Assembly (NCBI GenBank): GCA_002840055.1
Contig: PGZJ01000004.1
Location: 47,236-111,235 of the forward strand
DNA length: 64,000 nt
Direction of reading: 5' to 3'
Origin: Gammaproteobacteria bacterium HGW-Gammaproteobacteria-11
GTDB lineage: Bacteria > Pseudomonadota > Gammaproteobacteria > Pseudomonadales > Pseudomonadaceae
Shown here piece by piece: positions 9,409 through 19,898 of the stretch. Each line of letters opens with the position of its first letter. The first letter of the stretch is position 1. The notes beneath the pieces are model-generated. The model ran no database searches and had not been told where the DNA came from. It worked only from the letters and a program-made list of their open reading frames with translations. Made by a program: the position numbers and the translations under genes.

Positions 9409-10583
9409 TCCGCAATACCGGCTGTGGGCCTGGCAGTACCGGACTGATCCTCTCGGGTGGTGGTGCCCGTGCCGCCTATCAGGTGGGTGTTCTGCAGGCC
9501 ATTGCTGAATTGTTGCCGGATCACGCGCGTAATCCCTTTCCCATTGTCTGCGGTACCTCGGCCGGTGCCATCAATGCACTGGCGCTGGCTACCAACGCCA
9601 GTGATTTCCCGGATGCGGTCAAGCGCATAGCGGGGGTGTGGTCGAATTTCAGTTGCGATCAGGTTTACCGCACCGATTGGCGTGGTGTGCTGGCCCAGGC
9701 CATGCGCTGGAGTGGTGCCAACCTGTTGGGGATTGGCCGGCAGCATCCAACCTCGCTGCTGGATAACCGGCCACTGCGACATCTGCTGGATCAGAGCCTG
9801 CATTTCGGCAAGATTGATGAGGCCCTGCAAAGCGGTCAGCTGCAGGCGATCTCGGTCAGTGCCTTTGGTTATCAATCTGCTGAATCGGTGTGTTTTTATC
9901 AGGGTCTTGACCGCATTGCGCCCTGGAACCGGCATCGCCGTGTGGGTGTGCAAACGCGCCTTGGACTGGATCATCTGATGGCGTCGGCGGCGATTCCTGT
10001 GGTCTTTCCGCCGGTGCGACTCAACCGCGAATGGTTTGGTGACGGCGCGGTGCGCCAGCGTGCGCCGATCAGTCCGGCCCTGCATCTGGGGGCAGACCGG
10101 GTGCTGGTGATTGGTGTATCGGATAACCTGGACAATGAGCCCGCTGCAGGACGGCGTGGCCCGCGTTTGCGCGCTGCAGCACCGCCCAGTCTGGCGCAAA
10201 TCAGCGGCCATCTGCTGAACAGCACCTTTGTCGATAATCTGGAGACCGATGTCGAGTTGCTGGAGCGTATGAACCGGCTGGCGGGCTATCTGCCCAGTGG
10301 TGCCCGTGAGCATGGGCGCGGGCTGCAAAAGGTTGATGTGCTGATTATTTCGCCCAGCGAACCGCTGGATGTGATTGCCGCCCGACACCGCCGTGCGCTG
10401 CCGGGGGCAATACGCTTCTTTCTGCGCGGTAGTGGCGCCACCCGTGCCTCGGGCGGCAGTGTGCTCAGTTACCTGCTGTTCGAGGCAGAGTACTGCCGCG
10501 AACTCATTGCGCTTGGCCACCGTGATGCGATGGCCAAGCGTGAGGCGCTGCAAGTGTTTCTCGGACTGCTTTGCCCGCTCTGA
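9405..10583 (+). CDS. Patatin-like phospholipase
   Basis: This 392-residue protein has the patatin fold signatures: oxyanion loop SGGGARAAYQVG near residue 20, nucleophile elbow GTSAG around residues 50-54, and the DGA motif that supplies the catalytic Asp. These proteins hydrolyse acyl esters of membrane phospholipids or lysophospholipids. No signal peptide is visible, so it probably acts in the cytosol or at the inner membrane. The start is a TTG overlapping the upstream acyltransferase stop (TTGA), so the pair is translationally coupled, as in P. aeruginosa. Its stop codon directly abuts that of the convergent rapA. Confidence 0.9.
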   Translation: MIRNTGCGPGSTGLILSGGGARAAYQVGVLQAIAELLPDHARNPFPIVCGTSAGAINALALATNASDFPDAVKRIAGVWSNFSCDQVYRTDWRGVLAQAMRWSGANLLGIGRQHPTSLLDNRPLRHLLDQSLHFGKIDEALQSGQLQAISVSAFGYQSAESVCFYQGLDRIAPWNRHRRVGVQTRLGLDHLMASAAIPVVFPPVRLNREWFGDGAVRQRAPISPALHLGADRVLVIGVSDNLDNEPAAGRRGPRLRAAAPPSLAQISGHLLNSTFVDNLETDVELLERMNRLAGYLPSGAREHGRGLQKVDVLIISPSEPLDVIAARHRRALPGAIRFFLRGSGATRASGGSVLSYLLFEAEYCRELIALGHRDAMAKREALQVFLGLLCPL

Positions 10584-13424
10584 TCAACCCACTACCAGAA
10601 TACGCAGTGCGTCCAGTCTGACCTTGGCCTGGCCCAGCTGGGTCAGGCCTTCCTGCTGCACACGGGCGAGAAAGTCCAATTCCTCCTGGCGTACCAGCGG
10701 GTTGACTGCGCGCAGGGCAGTGAGGCGCTCGATCTCATCCTCCAGATCGCGGCTGAAGCGCGCACAGGCGTTGCTGACCAGTTGAGCGTGCTGGCCTGCC
10801 GCGGCAAGCTCGGCATTGTTCAGCATGGCCTGCACAACATCGCGCTGGGTTTTGGCAATCTTGCTGGCCAGGTGTCTTGGCACGCTCTCGAGCTGACCAT
10901 CCAGGGTGTCAAAACTGACCTTGGCTGCCAGGTCATTGCCACTCATGTCCAGCAGACAGCGTACCGGCGTGGGCGGCAGGTAACGCTGAAGCTGCAGGTG
11001 TCTGGGGGCAATGGCTTCGCTGACAAACAGGCACTCCAGCAGCATGGTGCCGGGCTTCAGTGCCTTGTTCTTGAGCATGGCGACCGCACTGTTGCCCATG
11101 CTGCCGGACAACACCAGATCCATGCCACCCTGCAACATCGGGTGTTCCCAGGTAATGAATTGCATGTCTTCGCGGGTCAGGGCGGTGTTGCGGTCGTAGG
11201 TAATGGTCACGCCTTCGTCGTCACCGAGCGGAAAGCTGGAATCCAGCATACGCTCGCCGGGACGCAGAACCAGTGCGTTATCGGAGTGATCCTCGCTGTC
11301 GATGCCGAACACATCGAACAGGCGTTCCATATAGATGGCCAGTTGCGGATCATTATCCAGCCGCTCGATCTGCTTGATCATCTGCTCGGCATCACCGTGT
11401 CCGCGGGAGTGGATTTCCAGCAGGCGATCGCGGCCATCATGCAGTTGCTGCTCCAGCGCCAGACGGCTGCTGCGGGCTTCATCAAGCAAGGCTGTCCAGT
11501 TGTCGCTATCGGGGTGGTCAAGCAGGTGCAGCAGGCGCAGGCCAAAGTCGTGCTGCAGGGCGTTGCCGGTCGGACAGGTTGCCTCGAAGGCGTTCAGTGC
11601 CAGGTGATACCACTCGAACAGGCGCTGCTGGGCCGTGCCTTCCAGGTAGGGCACATGGATTTCGATGCTGTGCTGCTGACCGATGCGGTCCAGACGGCCG
11701 ATGCGCTGCTCGAGCAGATCGGGGTGACTGGGCAGATCAAACATGACCAGATGATGAGAAAACTGGAAGTTGCGTCCTTCGCTGCCGATCTCGGAGCAGA
11801 TCATCACCTGGGCGCCAAACTCCTCGTCGGCAAAAAACGCGGCAGCCCGGTCCCGTTCAATGATGCTCAGGCCTTCATGGAATACCGTGGCGGGGATGCC
11901 GCTGCGCACGCGCAGGGCATCATCCAGGTCCATGGCTGTTTCGGCATGGGCACAGATCACCAGTACCTTGCTGCGCTTGAGCATCTTCAGGGTATCAATC
12001 AGCCACTCAACCCGGGCATCCACTTGCCACCAGGGCTGTTCCTCGCCGCCAGCCTGGGCTTGAAAGCCGACTTCCGGATAGAGCGCACTGCGACCCTCCA
12101 GATCCTGGTACAAGTCGGGGCAGGGCAGGGGCTGCGGGTGCAGATGGCGTACCGGAAAGCCGGCGATAGCGGCCCGTGTGTTGCGGTACAGCACACGACC
12201 AGTGCCGTGCCTGTCGAGCAATTGGCGGATCAGGCTGTCGCGGGCTGATTCAGCCTCGGTGCCGGCGTGACCCAGGGCCTGCAGAAGCCGGTCCGCGCCT
12301 TGTCCCAGCCAGTTGCTGATGGCCTGCTGTTGCTCCGATTCCAGTGTGTGCGCATCCAGCAGTTGCTGAACGGCTTCGGCAACCGGTTGATAGCCTGCGG
12401 TTTCAGCACGGAAGGCCTGCAGATCATGGAAGCGGTCGGGATCCAGCAGGCGCAGACGGGCAAAATGACTGGCTTGCCCCAGTTGCTCGGGCGTGGCCGT
12501 CAGCAACAGAACGCTGGGAATGGCTCTGGCCAGTTGTTCTACCAGGCTGTATTCCGGGCTTGGTGCATCCTCATCCCAGACCAGGTGATGCGCCTCGTCA
12601 ACTACCAGCAGATCCCAATCGGCGGCCTGCAGGCACTGGCGTGCGAAGGGGTTGTCGAGCAGGAACTCAAGGGCCACCAGCGCCAGTTGTTCCTCTTCAA
12701 AGGGGTTTTCCTCGGCGCCCTGGCAGCGTTCGGTATTGAACAGGGCAAAGCGCAGATTGAAGCGCCGGCGCATTTCAACCAGCCACTGATGCTGCAAGTT
12801 CTCCGGTACCACAATAAGTACCCGGCGCACGCGTCCAGTCTGGATTTGCCGGTGGATGACCAGGCCGGCCTCGATGGTTTTGCCCAGACCAACCTCGTCG
12901 GCGAGCAGTACGCGCGGCGCAATGCGGTCGGCAACCTGGCGGGCGATATGCAACTGATGGGCTATCGGCTGGGTACGCACACCGGCCAAACCCAGCAAAC
13001 TGGATTGCTGGATGCGGCAGTAGTGCCGCAGGCTGTCATAGCGCAGGCTGAACCAGGGCAACGGATCAATCTGACTGGCGAACAGACGGTCGCTGGCCAG
13101 CCGGAACTGGATAAAGTTATCCAGCATGGTTTCGGCAAACTCGGTCGGGCTGCCATCTTCACGCAGGCCACTGTAGACCAGCAGGCCGGCCTCTTCGCGG
13201 ACATCGGTGACCGTCAACTGCCAGCCTTCATGGTGACTGATGCTGTCACCCGGGCTGAAACGGACGCGGGTCAGAGGCGCATTGCGCAGCGCGTAATGAC
13301 GGGTTTCACCGCTGGCGGGAAACAGCATCACCAGCAGGCGGTCATCCTGCGACAGCAGCGTGCCCAGTCCGAGTTCCGATTCGCTGTCACTGACCCAGCG
13401 CTGTCCCGGGGTAAATACGCTCAT
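10584..13424 (-). CDS. rapA: RNA polymerase-associated ATPase RapA (HepA)
   Basis: The 946-residue SWI2/SNF2-type ATPase binds RNA polymerase and recycles stalled or post-termination complexes. It starts with tandem Tudor-like domains ([21 protein letters not shown]). It then has helicase lobe 1 with Walker [13 protein letters not shown] (about 175) and the DEAH box [11 protein letters not shown], lobe 2 with [17 protein letters not shown] and the [11 protein letters not shown] arginine-finger motif, and the long C-terminal RapA domain. ATG 13424 has AGGAG seven bases upstream and was preferred to an in-frame ATG seven codons earlier. There is no gap to the convergent patatin gene. Confidence 0.96.
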   Translation of the reverse strand: MSVFTPGQRWVSDSESELGLGTLLSQDDRLLVMLFPASGETRHYALRNAPLTRVRFSPGDSISHHEGWQLTVTDVREEAGLLVYSGLREDGSPTEFAETMLDNFIQFRLASDRLFASQIDPLPWFSLRYDSLRHYCRIQQSSLLGLAGVRTQPIAHQLHIARQVADRIAPRVLLADEVGLGKTIEAGLVIHRQIQTGRVRRVLIVVPENLQHQWLVEMRRRFNLRFALFNTERCQGAEENPFEEEQLALVALEFLLDNPFARQCLQAADWDLLVVDEAHHLVWDEDAPSPEYSLVEQLARAIPSVLLLTATPEQLGQASHFARLRLLDPDRFHDLQAFRAETAGYQPVAEAVQQLLDAHTLESEQQQAISNWLGQGADRLLQALGHAGTEAESARDSLIRQLLDRHGTGRVLYRNTRAAIAGFPVRHLHPQPLPCPDLYQDLEGRSALYPEVGFQAQAGGEEQPWWQVDARVEWLIDTLKMLKRSKVLVICAHAETAMDLDDALRVRSGIPATVFHEGLSIIERDRAAAFFADEEFGAQVMICSEIGSEGRNFQFSHHLVMFDLPSHPDLLEQRIGRLDRIGQQHSIEIHVPYLEGTAQQRLFEWYHLALNAFEATCPTGNALQHDFGLRLLHLLDHPDSDNWTALLDEARSSRLALEQQLHDGRDRLLEIHSRGHGDAEQMIKQIERLDNDPQLAIYMERLFDVFGIDSEDHSDNALVLRPGERMLDSSFPLGDDEGVTITYDRNTALTREDMQFITWEHPMLQGGMDLVLSGSMGNSAVAMLKNKALKPGTMLLECLFVSEAIAPRHLQLQRYLPPTPVRCLLDMSGNDLAAKVSFDTLDGQLESVPRHLASKIAKTQRDVVQAMLNNAELAAAGQHAQLVSNACARFSRDLEDEIERLTALRAVNPLVRQEELDFLARVQQEGLTQLGQAKVRLDALRILVVG

Positions 13425-13700
13425 GCCATACTCCTGACCATCCACAAAAGGCGGCTATCTTAACTGAAGCTGGAGCGGGGACAAACTGCAAAGCGCCAGG
13501 GACGGGTGAGGACTAAATTCGCTATTTATCTCAGAAATGTGACCTTGTTCACTTTTGATTGGATAAAGATTGATCAATTGTTGTCGATATAATGACAGTA
13601 CGTGTTACCCGAACATTTTTTCAGACTGTATCAGTTCGGGTTGGCGCGCCATTTTGCCAGTCATCAGGCTGGCCGGGGATGATGTTCAAGCGAGGCGGTC

Positions 13701-13952
13701 ATGCTTATACCGGGGCTCCCGATGGTTGGGGCGCAACAGGATGTGGTCAAGCCCAAGCGGCAGGTTCAGCCTACCGCCGAGTCCGAGCGCGTGCATGAAG
13801 CAATCGCCGAGGCTGGCGAGCGGCGCCGCCGTGATGAGGGACGTTACCCTGAACGGCGCCGCAATCGCGCCCGCCGTCAGCCTGCGGATGACGATCTGGA
13901 GCCCATCTCCGAATTGCGCAGCAAAGGTCTGCTGGTTGACATCCAAGTCTGA
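13701..13952 (+). CDS. Small charged hypothetical protein
   Basis: An 83-residue frame with many Arg, Glu and Pro residues (EAGERRRRDEGRYPERRR) and no membrane segment or recognised domain. It sits between rapA and another small gene in the same direction. The start has a weak GAGG-type ribosome site. Charge-rich composition alone does not prove coding, but this kind of small protein is common beside housekeeping genes in pseudomonads. Confidence 0.45.
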   Translation: MLIPGLPMVGAQQDVVKPKRQVQPTAESERVHEAIAEAGERRRRDEGRYPERRRNRARRQPADDDLEPISELRSKGLLVDIQV

Positions 13953-14007
13953 GGCAATGCTACTCTTTGGCAAATTGTTGAGTGCCACCTTGCCGCAGGA
14001 GCAGCCC

Positions 14008-14190
14008 ATGTCAGATACCGCCGATACTGCTCCCATTATTGATTTCGCTTCCGAGCGCCGTGAGCGCCTGCATCAGGTGCATGAAGCCAAATTGAACGAA
14101 GTGCGCAGCCGCTTCGAGAAGGCCTTCCCGGTGCCTGCCGCAGGCAAGCCTTCAGCCAAAGCCCGCAAACGTAAAAAGCCCCGCAAATAA
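14008..14190 (+). CDS. Small basic hypothetical protein
   Basis: A 60-residue protein starts at ATG 14008, preceded by CAGGAG. It has an amphipathic helical first half (ASERRERLHQVHEAKLNEVRSR) and a strongly basic lysine-rich tail (KARKRKKPRK). I do not recognise a named family. The tail could bind nucleic acid, but that is only a guess from composition. It lies 55 bases after the previous small gene. Confidence 0.6.
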   Translation: MSDTADTAPIIDFASERRERLHQVHEAKLNEVRSRFEKAFPVPAAGKPSAKARKRKKPRK

Positions 14191-14216
14191 AGCCTCTGTG
14201 GTTTCTTTCGTACTAA

Positions 14217-14230
14217 TTGATCCGCGTCAA
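14217..14230 (+). promoter_or_regulatory. ANR/FNR-type box upstream of ccoM-like gene
   Basis: TTGATCCGCGTCAA fits the ANR/FNR consensus (TTGAT-N4-ATCAA, with GTCAA a known variant). It is 56 bases upstream of the ccoM-like start, a normal distance for an oxygen-responsive activator site. Confidence 0.65.
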
Positions 14231-14286
14231 TAACCCGGACACTGCGTAAGGTTAATCTGCTCCCATACCGACTGAGGAGAGATGCC

Positions 14287-14415
14287 ATGTTTGTCGATGA
14301 AGTGGTTATTGCTGGAATCGCGACTGTAGGCCTGATGGTTGCCTTTCTGGGTGGTGTGGTCTGGTTTATCTGGCACGACAGCCACAAGAAGGACAAGAAG
14401 ACCAAGAACTCCTGA
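14287..14415 (+). CDS. ccoM: cbb3-type cytochrome c oxidase small subunit CcoM (probable)
   Basis: This 42-residue peptide has one transmembrane helix (about 8-31, VVIAGIATVGLMVAFLGGVVWFI) and a short charged C-terminus (HDSHKKDKKTKNS). Its N-terminus MFVDEVV and overall layout resemble my recollection of CcoM, the small stabilising subunit of cbb3 oxidase in Pseudomonas stutzeri. The ribosome site AGGAG precedes the start. An ANR-type box upstream fits expression at low oxygen, where cbb3 oxidases are used. A terminator follows at once, so it is a one-gene transcript. The identification is by similarity in memory and context, not by alignment. Confidence 0.65.
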   Translation: MFVDEVVIAGIATVGLMVAFLGGVVWFIWHDSHKKDKKTKNS

Positions 14416-14476
14416 ATTGTCGAGGTGACCGATAAAGCCGTCACCTGCAACTGAGCATGGCTCGCAAGGCCTTTTG

Positions 14477-14504
14477 CGGACGTCCCTGGGATGTCCGTTT
14501 TTTT
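14477..14504 (+). terminator. Rho-independent terminator after ccoM-like gene
   Basis: A stem CGGACGTCC / GGATGTCCG with one wobble and a 3-base loop is followed by seven T residues. Confidence 0.85.
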
Positions 14505-14573
14505 ATGCGTTATTTTTGCACCCGGACCTGTCCGGGTTAGCATGCTGGCTTGTCCTGTTGGATTGGCCTGCCC

Positions 14574-15182
14574 ATGTCTGCAAAGCGCCCACGCTGTCCA
14601 CGCTGCCTGCGTCCCTTGTCACACTGCCTGTGTGCCTTGATCCCGGCGTTGCAAAGCCGCTGTCATGTGCTGGTCATTCAGCACCCTAGCGAGTGCGGCC
14701 ATGCCCTGAATACCGCGGTTTTACTGGTGGAGGGTCTGGTCAACGCCGACTTGCTGGTGGCTGAAGAATTGACTGAGCATCCGGACTGGCTTGCGCGACT
14801 GCAGGATAGGGCCTGGCGTACCGAGCTGCTTTTTCCCGGCGAGACCGCCGTTATGCTTGAGCCGGATGCAGATGATCCCCGCCCACGTCGATTGGTCCTG
14901 CTGGATGGCACCTGGCGCAAGGCCCGAAAACTGATCCATATGAATCCTGTACTGCAGCAGTTGCCACGGGTCACCCTGCCAGTGGCGGAACCGTCACGTT
15001 ATCGGTTGCGCAAGAGTTGTCTGTCTGGCGGCCTTTCCAGCATCGAGGCGGGAGCGCGGGCGTTGCAGATCATCGACCCGGGCATTCAGGCAGCGTTGCT
15101 GCTCCGTCCCTTCGAGGCGCTGATCGACGGCCAGATCGAAGCCATGGGCGAGGCTCTCTTTGAGCAGAACCACAAGCCCTGA
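14574..15182 (+). CDS. DTW domain tRNA-uridine aminocarboxypropyltransferase
   Basis: The 202-residue enzyme would transfer the 3-amino-3-carboxypropyl group of S-adenosylmethionine to a tRNA uridine (acp3U, TapT family). It begins with a cysteine cluster (CPRCLRPLSHCLC) that probably binds zinc. It carries LLDGTWRKARKL, the family's D-x-T-W motif, and a C-terminal SRYRLRKS...LSSIEAG block typical of DTW proteins. ATG 14574 was chosen because the first codons then match the cysteine cluster; a TTG eight codons upstream is less likely. Confidence 0.85.
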   Translation: MSAKRPRCPRCLRPLSHCLCALIPALQSRCHVLVIQHPSECGHALNTAVLLVEGLVNADLLVAEELTEHPDWLARLQDRAWRTELLFPGETAVMLEPDADDPRPRRLVLLDGTWRKARKLIHMNPVLQQLPRVTLPVAEPSRYRLRKSCLSGGLSSIEAGARALQIIDPGIQAALLLRPFEALIDGQIEAMGEALFEQNHKP

Positions 15183-15317
15183 CTGCCCGCTGTCTGCCCC
15201 AAGTGCGGAGGCCGGTGTTGTATTCGCCTGCTTTATAATGCCCGCTTCTGCCGCCCAGACTGGCTCCAAGACAGTAGACTGAAGCTGAAAACAATAATAA
15301 GTACTGAGGTGACAGCT

Positions 15318-16148
15318 ATGCAGGTGAATATGCATTCAGGTGGGCAGCGCGTGGTCATTACCGGGGCCGGCAGCGGTCTGGGGCGTGAGCTGGCCTTGCG
15401 TTATGCCAAGGCTGGTGCGCGTCTGGCGCTGGCTGATGTGCAGGAAAAGGGCCTGGCAGAGACCCAGACCATGGTTGAGGCGGCGGGTGCGGCGGCGTTT
15501 GTCCAGCGCTGTGATGTGCGTGATTTCAGCCAGTTGGCGGCATTGGCCCAGACCTGTATTGAACGCATGGATGGCATTGATGTGCTGATCAATAACGCCG
15601 GTGTGTCGTCAGGCGGTTATTTCTGGGACTTGAGCCTGGAAGACTGGGAGTGGCAGATCAGTGTCAACCTCATGGGTGTAGTCAAAGGTTGCAAGGCCTT
15701 CATCCCGCACATGCTCGGGCAAGGTGCGGGACGTATCATCAATATTGCCTCCATGGCCGCCCTGATGCAGGCCCCCGGCATGAGCAACTACAACGTTGCC
15801 AAGGCCGGCGTAGTGGCGCTGTCCGAGAGCCTGCTGGCCGAGCTGACGCCGTTGGGTATCAAGGTGCATGTGGTTTGTCCGTCGTTTTTCCAGACCAATC
15901 TGCTGGATTCATTCCGTGGCCCGGATCAGGCGTCCAAGGAGCAGATCGCCAAGCTGCTGGAGAACTCCCCGATCAGTGCGGCAGACGTGGCCGAGATCAT
16001 CTTCAGTCGCAGTCAGGCGGGTGATTTCATGATTCTGCCGCATGAGCGCGGTGCTCAGGCCTGGGAACTGAAAAAGGCTAACCCCCAGGTGATCTACGAC
16101 GAAATGGTGCACCTAGCGGGCAAGCAACTGGGGCAGTCGTCGATTTAG
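15318..16148 (+). CDS. SDR family oxidoreductase
   Basis: A 276-residue classical short-chain dehydrogenase/reductase, with cofactor motif TGAGSGLG at 15-22, NNAG at 92-95, and catalytic Ser145, Tyr158 and Lys162 (YNVAK). An Asp-containing loop after strand 2 (LADVQEKG) suggests NAD(H) preference. ATG 15318 has GAGGTG six bases upstream. The substrate is not readable. The next gene, a thiolase 125 bases on, makes a role in acyl or hydroxyacyl metabolism plausible but unproven. Confidence 0.9.
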   Translation: MQVNMHSGGQRVVITGAGSGLGRELALRYAKAGARLALADVQEKGLAETQTMVEAAGAAAFVQRCDVRDFSQLAALAQTCIERMDGIDVLINNAGVSSGGYFWDLSLEDWEWQISVNLMGVVKGCKAFIPHMLGQGAGRIINIASMAALMQAPGMSNYNVAKAGVVALSESLLAELTPLGIKVHVVCPSFFQTNLLDSFRGPDQASKEQIAKLLENSPISAADVAEIIFSRSQAGDFMILPHERGAQAWELKKANPQVIYDEMVHLAGKQLGQSSI

Positions 16149-16273
16149 CTCGGCGTATCACCCAGCCTGATAATGTTTGCTCCGGCCGGTCAGGGCACTT
16201 AAGCTTTGCCCCCTGAACTGGCCGGGTCTTTCCTGTTCCGGCTTTGCCTAGACTCCATGATTGAGGTTTTACC

Positions 16274-17458
16274 ATGCGCGAAGTGGTTATCGTAGACAGT
16301 GTTCGTACCGGCCTGGCCAAGTCCTTCCGCGGCAAATTCAATATCACCCGTCCGGATGACATGGCAGCGCATTGCGTCAATGCCTTGCTGCAGCGCACTG
16401 GTATCGACCCCATGCTGGTCGATGACTGCATCGTCGGCGCTGGCTCCAATGAAGGCGCCCAGGGTTACAACATCGGTCGTAATGTCGCTGTGCTGTCGGG
16501 CCTGGGTATTCATGCGGCGGGTATGACCCTCAACCGTTTCTGCTCTTCCGGTCTGCAATCCATTGCCATTGCGGCCAACCAGATTGCCTCGGGTTGCTCC
16601 GATGCCATCGTTGCCGGTGGGGTCGAGTCCATTACCCTGACGGCCAAGAGCCGCAATACCGACCACCTGTACAATCCCATCCTGCAGGAGCAACTGCCGG
16701 GTATCTACTACCCCATGGGTCAGACTGCTGAAGTGGTTGCCCGTCGTTACAATGTGACCCGGGAAATGCAGGACGCCTATTCCCTGCAGAGCCAACAGCG
16801 TACGGCCCGTGCCCAGGCTGAAGGTCTGTTCAACGATGAAATCGTTCCGATGGCGGTCAAGTATCAGGTGCAGGATAAGAACACCGGTGAAGTCAGTATT
16901 GTCGAAGGCGTGGTTGATGCCGACGACTGCAACCGCCCGGATACCACACTGGAAGCCCTGTCCAGCCTCAAGCCGGTCTTTGCCGAAGATGGTTCAGTCA
17001 CTGCCGGTAACGCGTCGCAACTGTCTGACGGTGCCTCCATGACCCTGGTCATGAGTCTCGACAAGGCACTGGAACTGGGACTCAAGCCGCTGGCCTACTT
17101 CCGTGGTTTCACCGTAGCCGGTTGCCAGCCGGACGAAATGGGTATTGGTCCGGTTTACTCGGTGCCCAAGCTGCTTGCAGCACGCGGTCTGAGCGTGGCC
17201 GACATTGACCTGTGGGAACTGAATGAAGCCTTCGCTTCCCAGTGTCTGTATGCCCGTGACTACCTCGGTATCGATAACGAGAAGTACAACGTCAATGGCG
17301 GCTCGATCTCCATCGGCCATCCCTTTGGCATGACCGGCTCGCGCCAGGTCGGTCATCTGGTCCGTGAGCTGCAGCGCCGCCAGCTGCGCTACGGCATCGT
17401 CACCATGTGCGTTGGTGGCGGCATGGGCGCAACCGGTCTGTTCGAAGCCTATCGCTAA
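16274..17458 (+). CDS. Acetyl-CoA C-acyltransferase (thiolase)
   Basis: The 394-residue thiolase cleaves 3-ketoacyl-CoA or condenses acyl-CoAs. The acyl-accepting Cys90 lies in RFCSSGLQS, the GHPFGMTGSR block carries the catalytic His, and CVGGGMGATGLFE near the C-terminus carries the second Cys. The length is normal. It stands after the SDR gene and is followed by a good terminator, so the two may form a short operon. Whether it is degradative or biosynthetic cannot be told here. Confidence 0.93.
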   Translation: MREVVIVDSVRTGLAKSFRGKFNITRPDDMAAHCVNALLQRTGIDPMLVDDCIVGAGSNEGAQGYNIGRNVAVLSGLGIHAAGMTLNRFCSSGLQSIAIAANQIASGCSDAIVAGGVESITLTAKSRNTDHLYNPILQEQLPGIYYPMGQTAEVVARRYNVTREMQDAYSLQSQQRTARAQAEGLFNDEIVPMAVKYQVQDKNTGEVSIVEGVVDADDCNRPDTTLEALSSLKPVFAEDGSVTAGNASQLSDGASMTLVMSLDKALELGLKPLAYFRGFTVAGCQPDEMGIGPVYSVPKLLAARGLSVADIDLWELNEAFASQCLYARDYLGIDNEKYNVNGGSISIGHPFGMTGSRQVGHLVRELQRRQLRYGIVTMCVGGGMGATGLFEAYR

Positions 17459-17473
17459 GTCAGGGCGGGACTG

Positions 17474-17514
17474 AAAAAAGAGCGCTTCACGTAATGTGAG
17501 GTGCTCTTTTTTTT
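17474..17514 (+). terminator. Rho-independent terminator after thiolase
   Basis: An A-rich arm and GAGC pair with GCTC and a run of eight T residues, and an inner CAC/GTG stem is present. It works as a bidirectional-looking terminator. Confidence 0.85.
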
Positions 17515-17631
17515 GCACTTTTGATGCGCATTTTGCCCCCTTACGGCATGCCAGCATCCGGGGCTTGTGGCACAATGCGCCTTTGCGTTGGAGCTTGAGA
17601 GCAATGGGCATGGGCAGGAGGGAATCAGGGC

Positions 17632-18627
17632 ATGGCCGGTGAGCTGCGTCGGGTAGCCTTTTTGCTGTGGCCGGGAACCCATCCCGCCAGCATCATGCCT
17701 GCGCTCTCGGTGTTGCGTTCAGCCAACCGCATGGCCGAAGCAGAGCTCTACCAGGTTGACTGTTTTACCCTTGATGAACATCCGTTGCAGAGCCCCGAAG
17801 GCTGGACCCTGCCAGCGCGCGTATGGCCTGAGCAGGTGTCAGGCTACTCACGGCTCTGGCTGGTGGCCGATGCTGCCACCATACCCGCCACGATAAATAG
17901 CGGTCTTGCTCAGCAGTGCCGGGCGTTGATGCGTGAGAGTGTCGCTATTGGCGGCCTGGATGCGGGGGTCTTCCCGTTGGCCCTGACCGGGCTGCTGGAT
18001 GGGCGCAAGTGTGCCGTGCACTGGCGCCTGATCGACGAATTCCGCGAGCGTTTCCCTGCTGTTGTCAGTGGTAATGAGTTGTTTGAACAGGATGACGCCT
18101 GCCCCAGCAGCAGTGGCGGGCAAGCCAGTCTGGATCTGTTTCTCAACCTGCTGGCCGAAGAGCAGGACCCTGATCTGGCCGCCCTGGTGGCCGAAGATCT
18201 GGTGGTGGAGCGCCTGCGCGATGCCAGTGAAAAGCAGCGGGTGCCGCTGCGCAACCGGCTGGGTAGTACTCACCCGAAGCTGACACAGGCGGTGATTCTG
18301 ATGGAGTCGAATATCGAAGAGCCGCTGACGACCGATGAAATTGCCCGCCACGTCTGTGTTTCACGGCGACAGCTGGAGCGCATCTTCAAGCAGTATCTGA
18401 ATAGCGTACCTTCACAGTATTATCTGGAGTTGCGGCTCAATCGGGCCCGTCAGATGTTGCTGCAGTCGAGTAAGTCGATCATTCAGATCGGTCTGTCCTG
18501 CGGTTTTTCATCCGGGCCGCATTTTTCCAGTGCGTACCGCAACTGCTTTGGCATGACCCCACGTGAGGATCGCAATCAGCGTCGGGCCCAGCAAGCCATG
18601 GATGTTTCCGCCAGGTCGGAACACTGA
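17632..18627 (+). CDS. argR: Arginine-responsive AraC/GlxA family regulator ArgR
   Basis: The 331-residue protein joins an N-terminal class-I glutamine-amidotransferase-like (DJ-1/PfpI) domain to a C-terminal AraC-type double helix-turn-helix. The second part is clear from ITD-type motifs: TTDEIARHVCVSRRQLERIFKQYL and the PHFSSAYRNCFGMTP signature. In pseudomonads this ArgR binds arginine and activates the arginine succinyltransferase genes that follow here (aruC, aruF, aruG) while repressing biosynthesis. It lies 42 bases upstream of aruC in the same direction, differing from the P. aeruginosa gap only as far as I recall. Confidence 0.88.
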   Translation: MAGELRRVAFLLWPGTHPASIMPALSVLRSANRMAEAELYQVDCFTLDEHPLQSPEGWTLPARVWPEQVSGYSRLWLVADAATIPATINSGLAQQCRALMRESVAIGGLDAGVFPLALTGLLDGRKCAVHWRLIDEFRERFPAVVSGNELFEQDDACPSSSGGQASLDLFLNLLAEEQDPDLAALVAEDLVVERLRDASEKQRVPLRNRLGSTHPKLTQAVILMESNIEEPLTTDEIARHVCVSRRQLERIFKQYLNSVPSQYYLELRLNRARQMLLQSSKSIIQIGLSCGFSSGPHFSSAYRNCFGMTPREDRNQRRAQQAMDVSARSEH

Positions 18628-19884
<1,257 letters not shown>

Positions 19885-19898
19885 GGCGGAGAAAACCG

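Noticed and set aside
10782..13463. Long open frames of about 400-490 codons antisense to rapA
   Set aside because: They are mirror images of the rapA codons, lack motifs and overlap an intact well-known gene completely.
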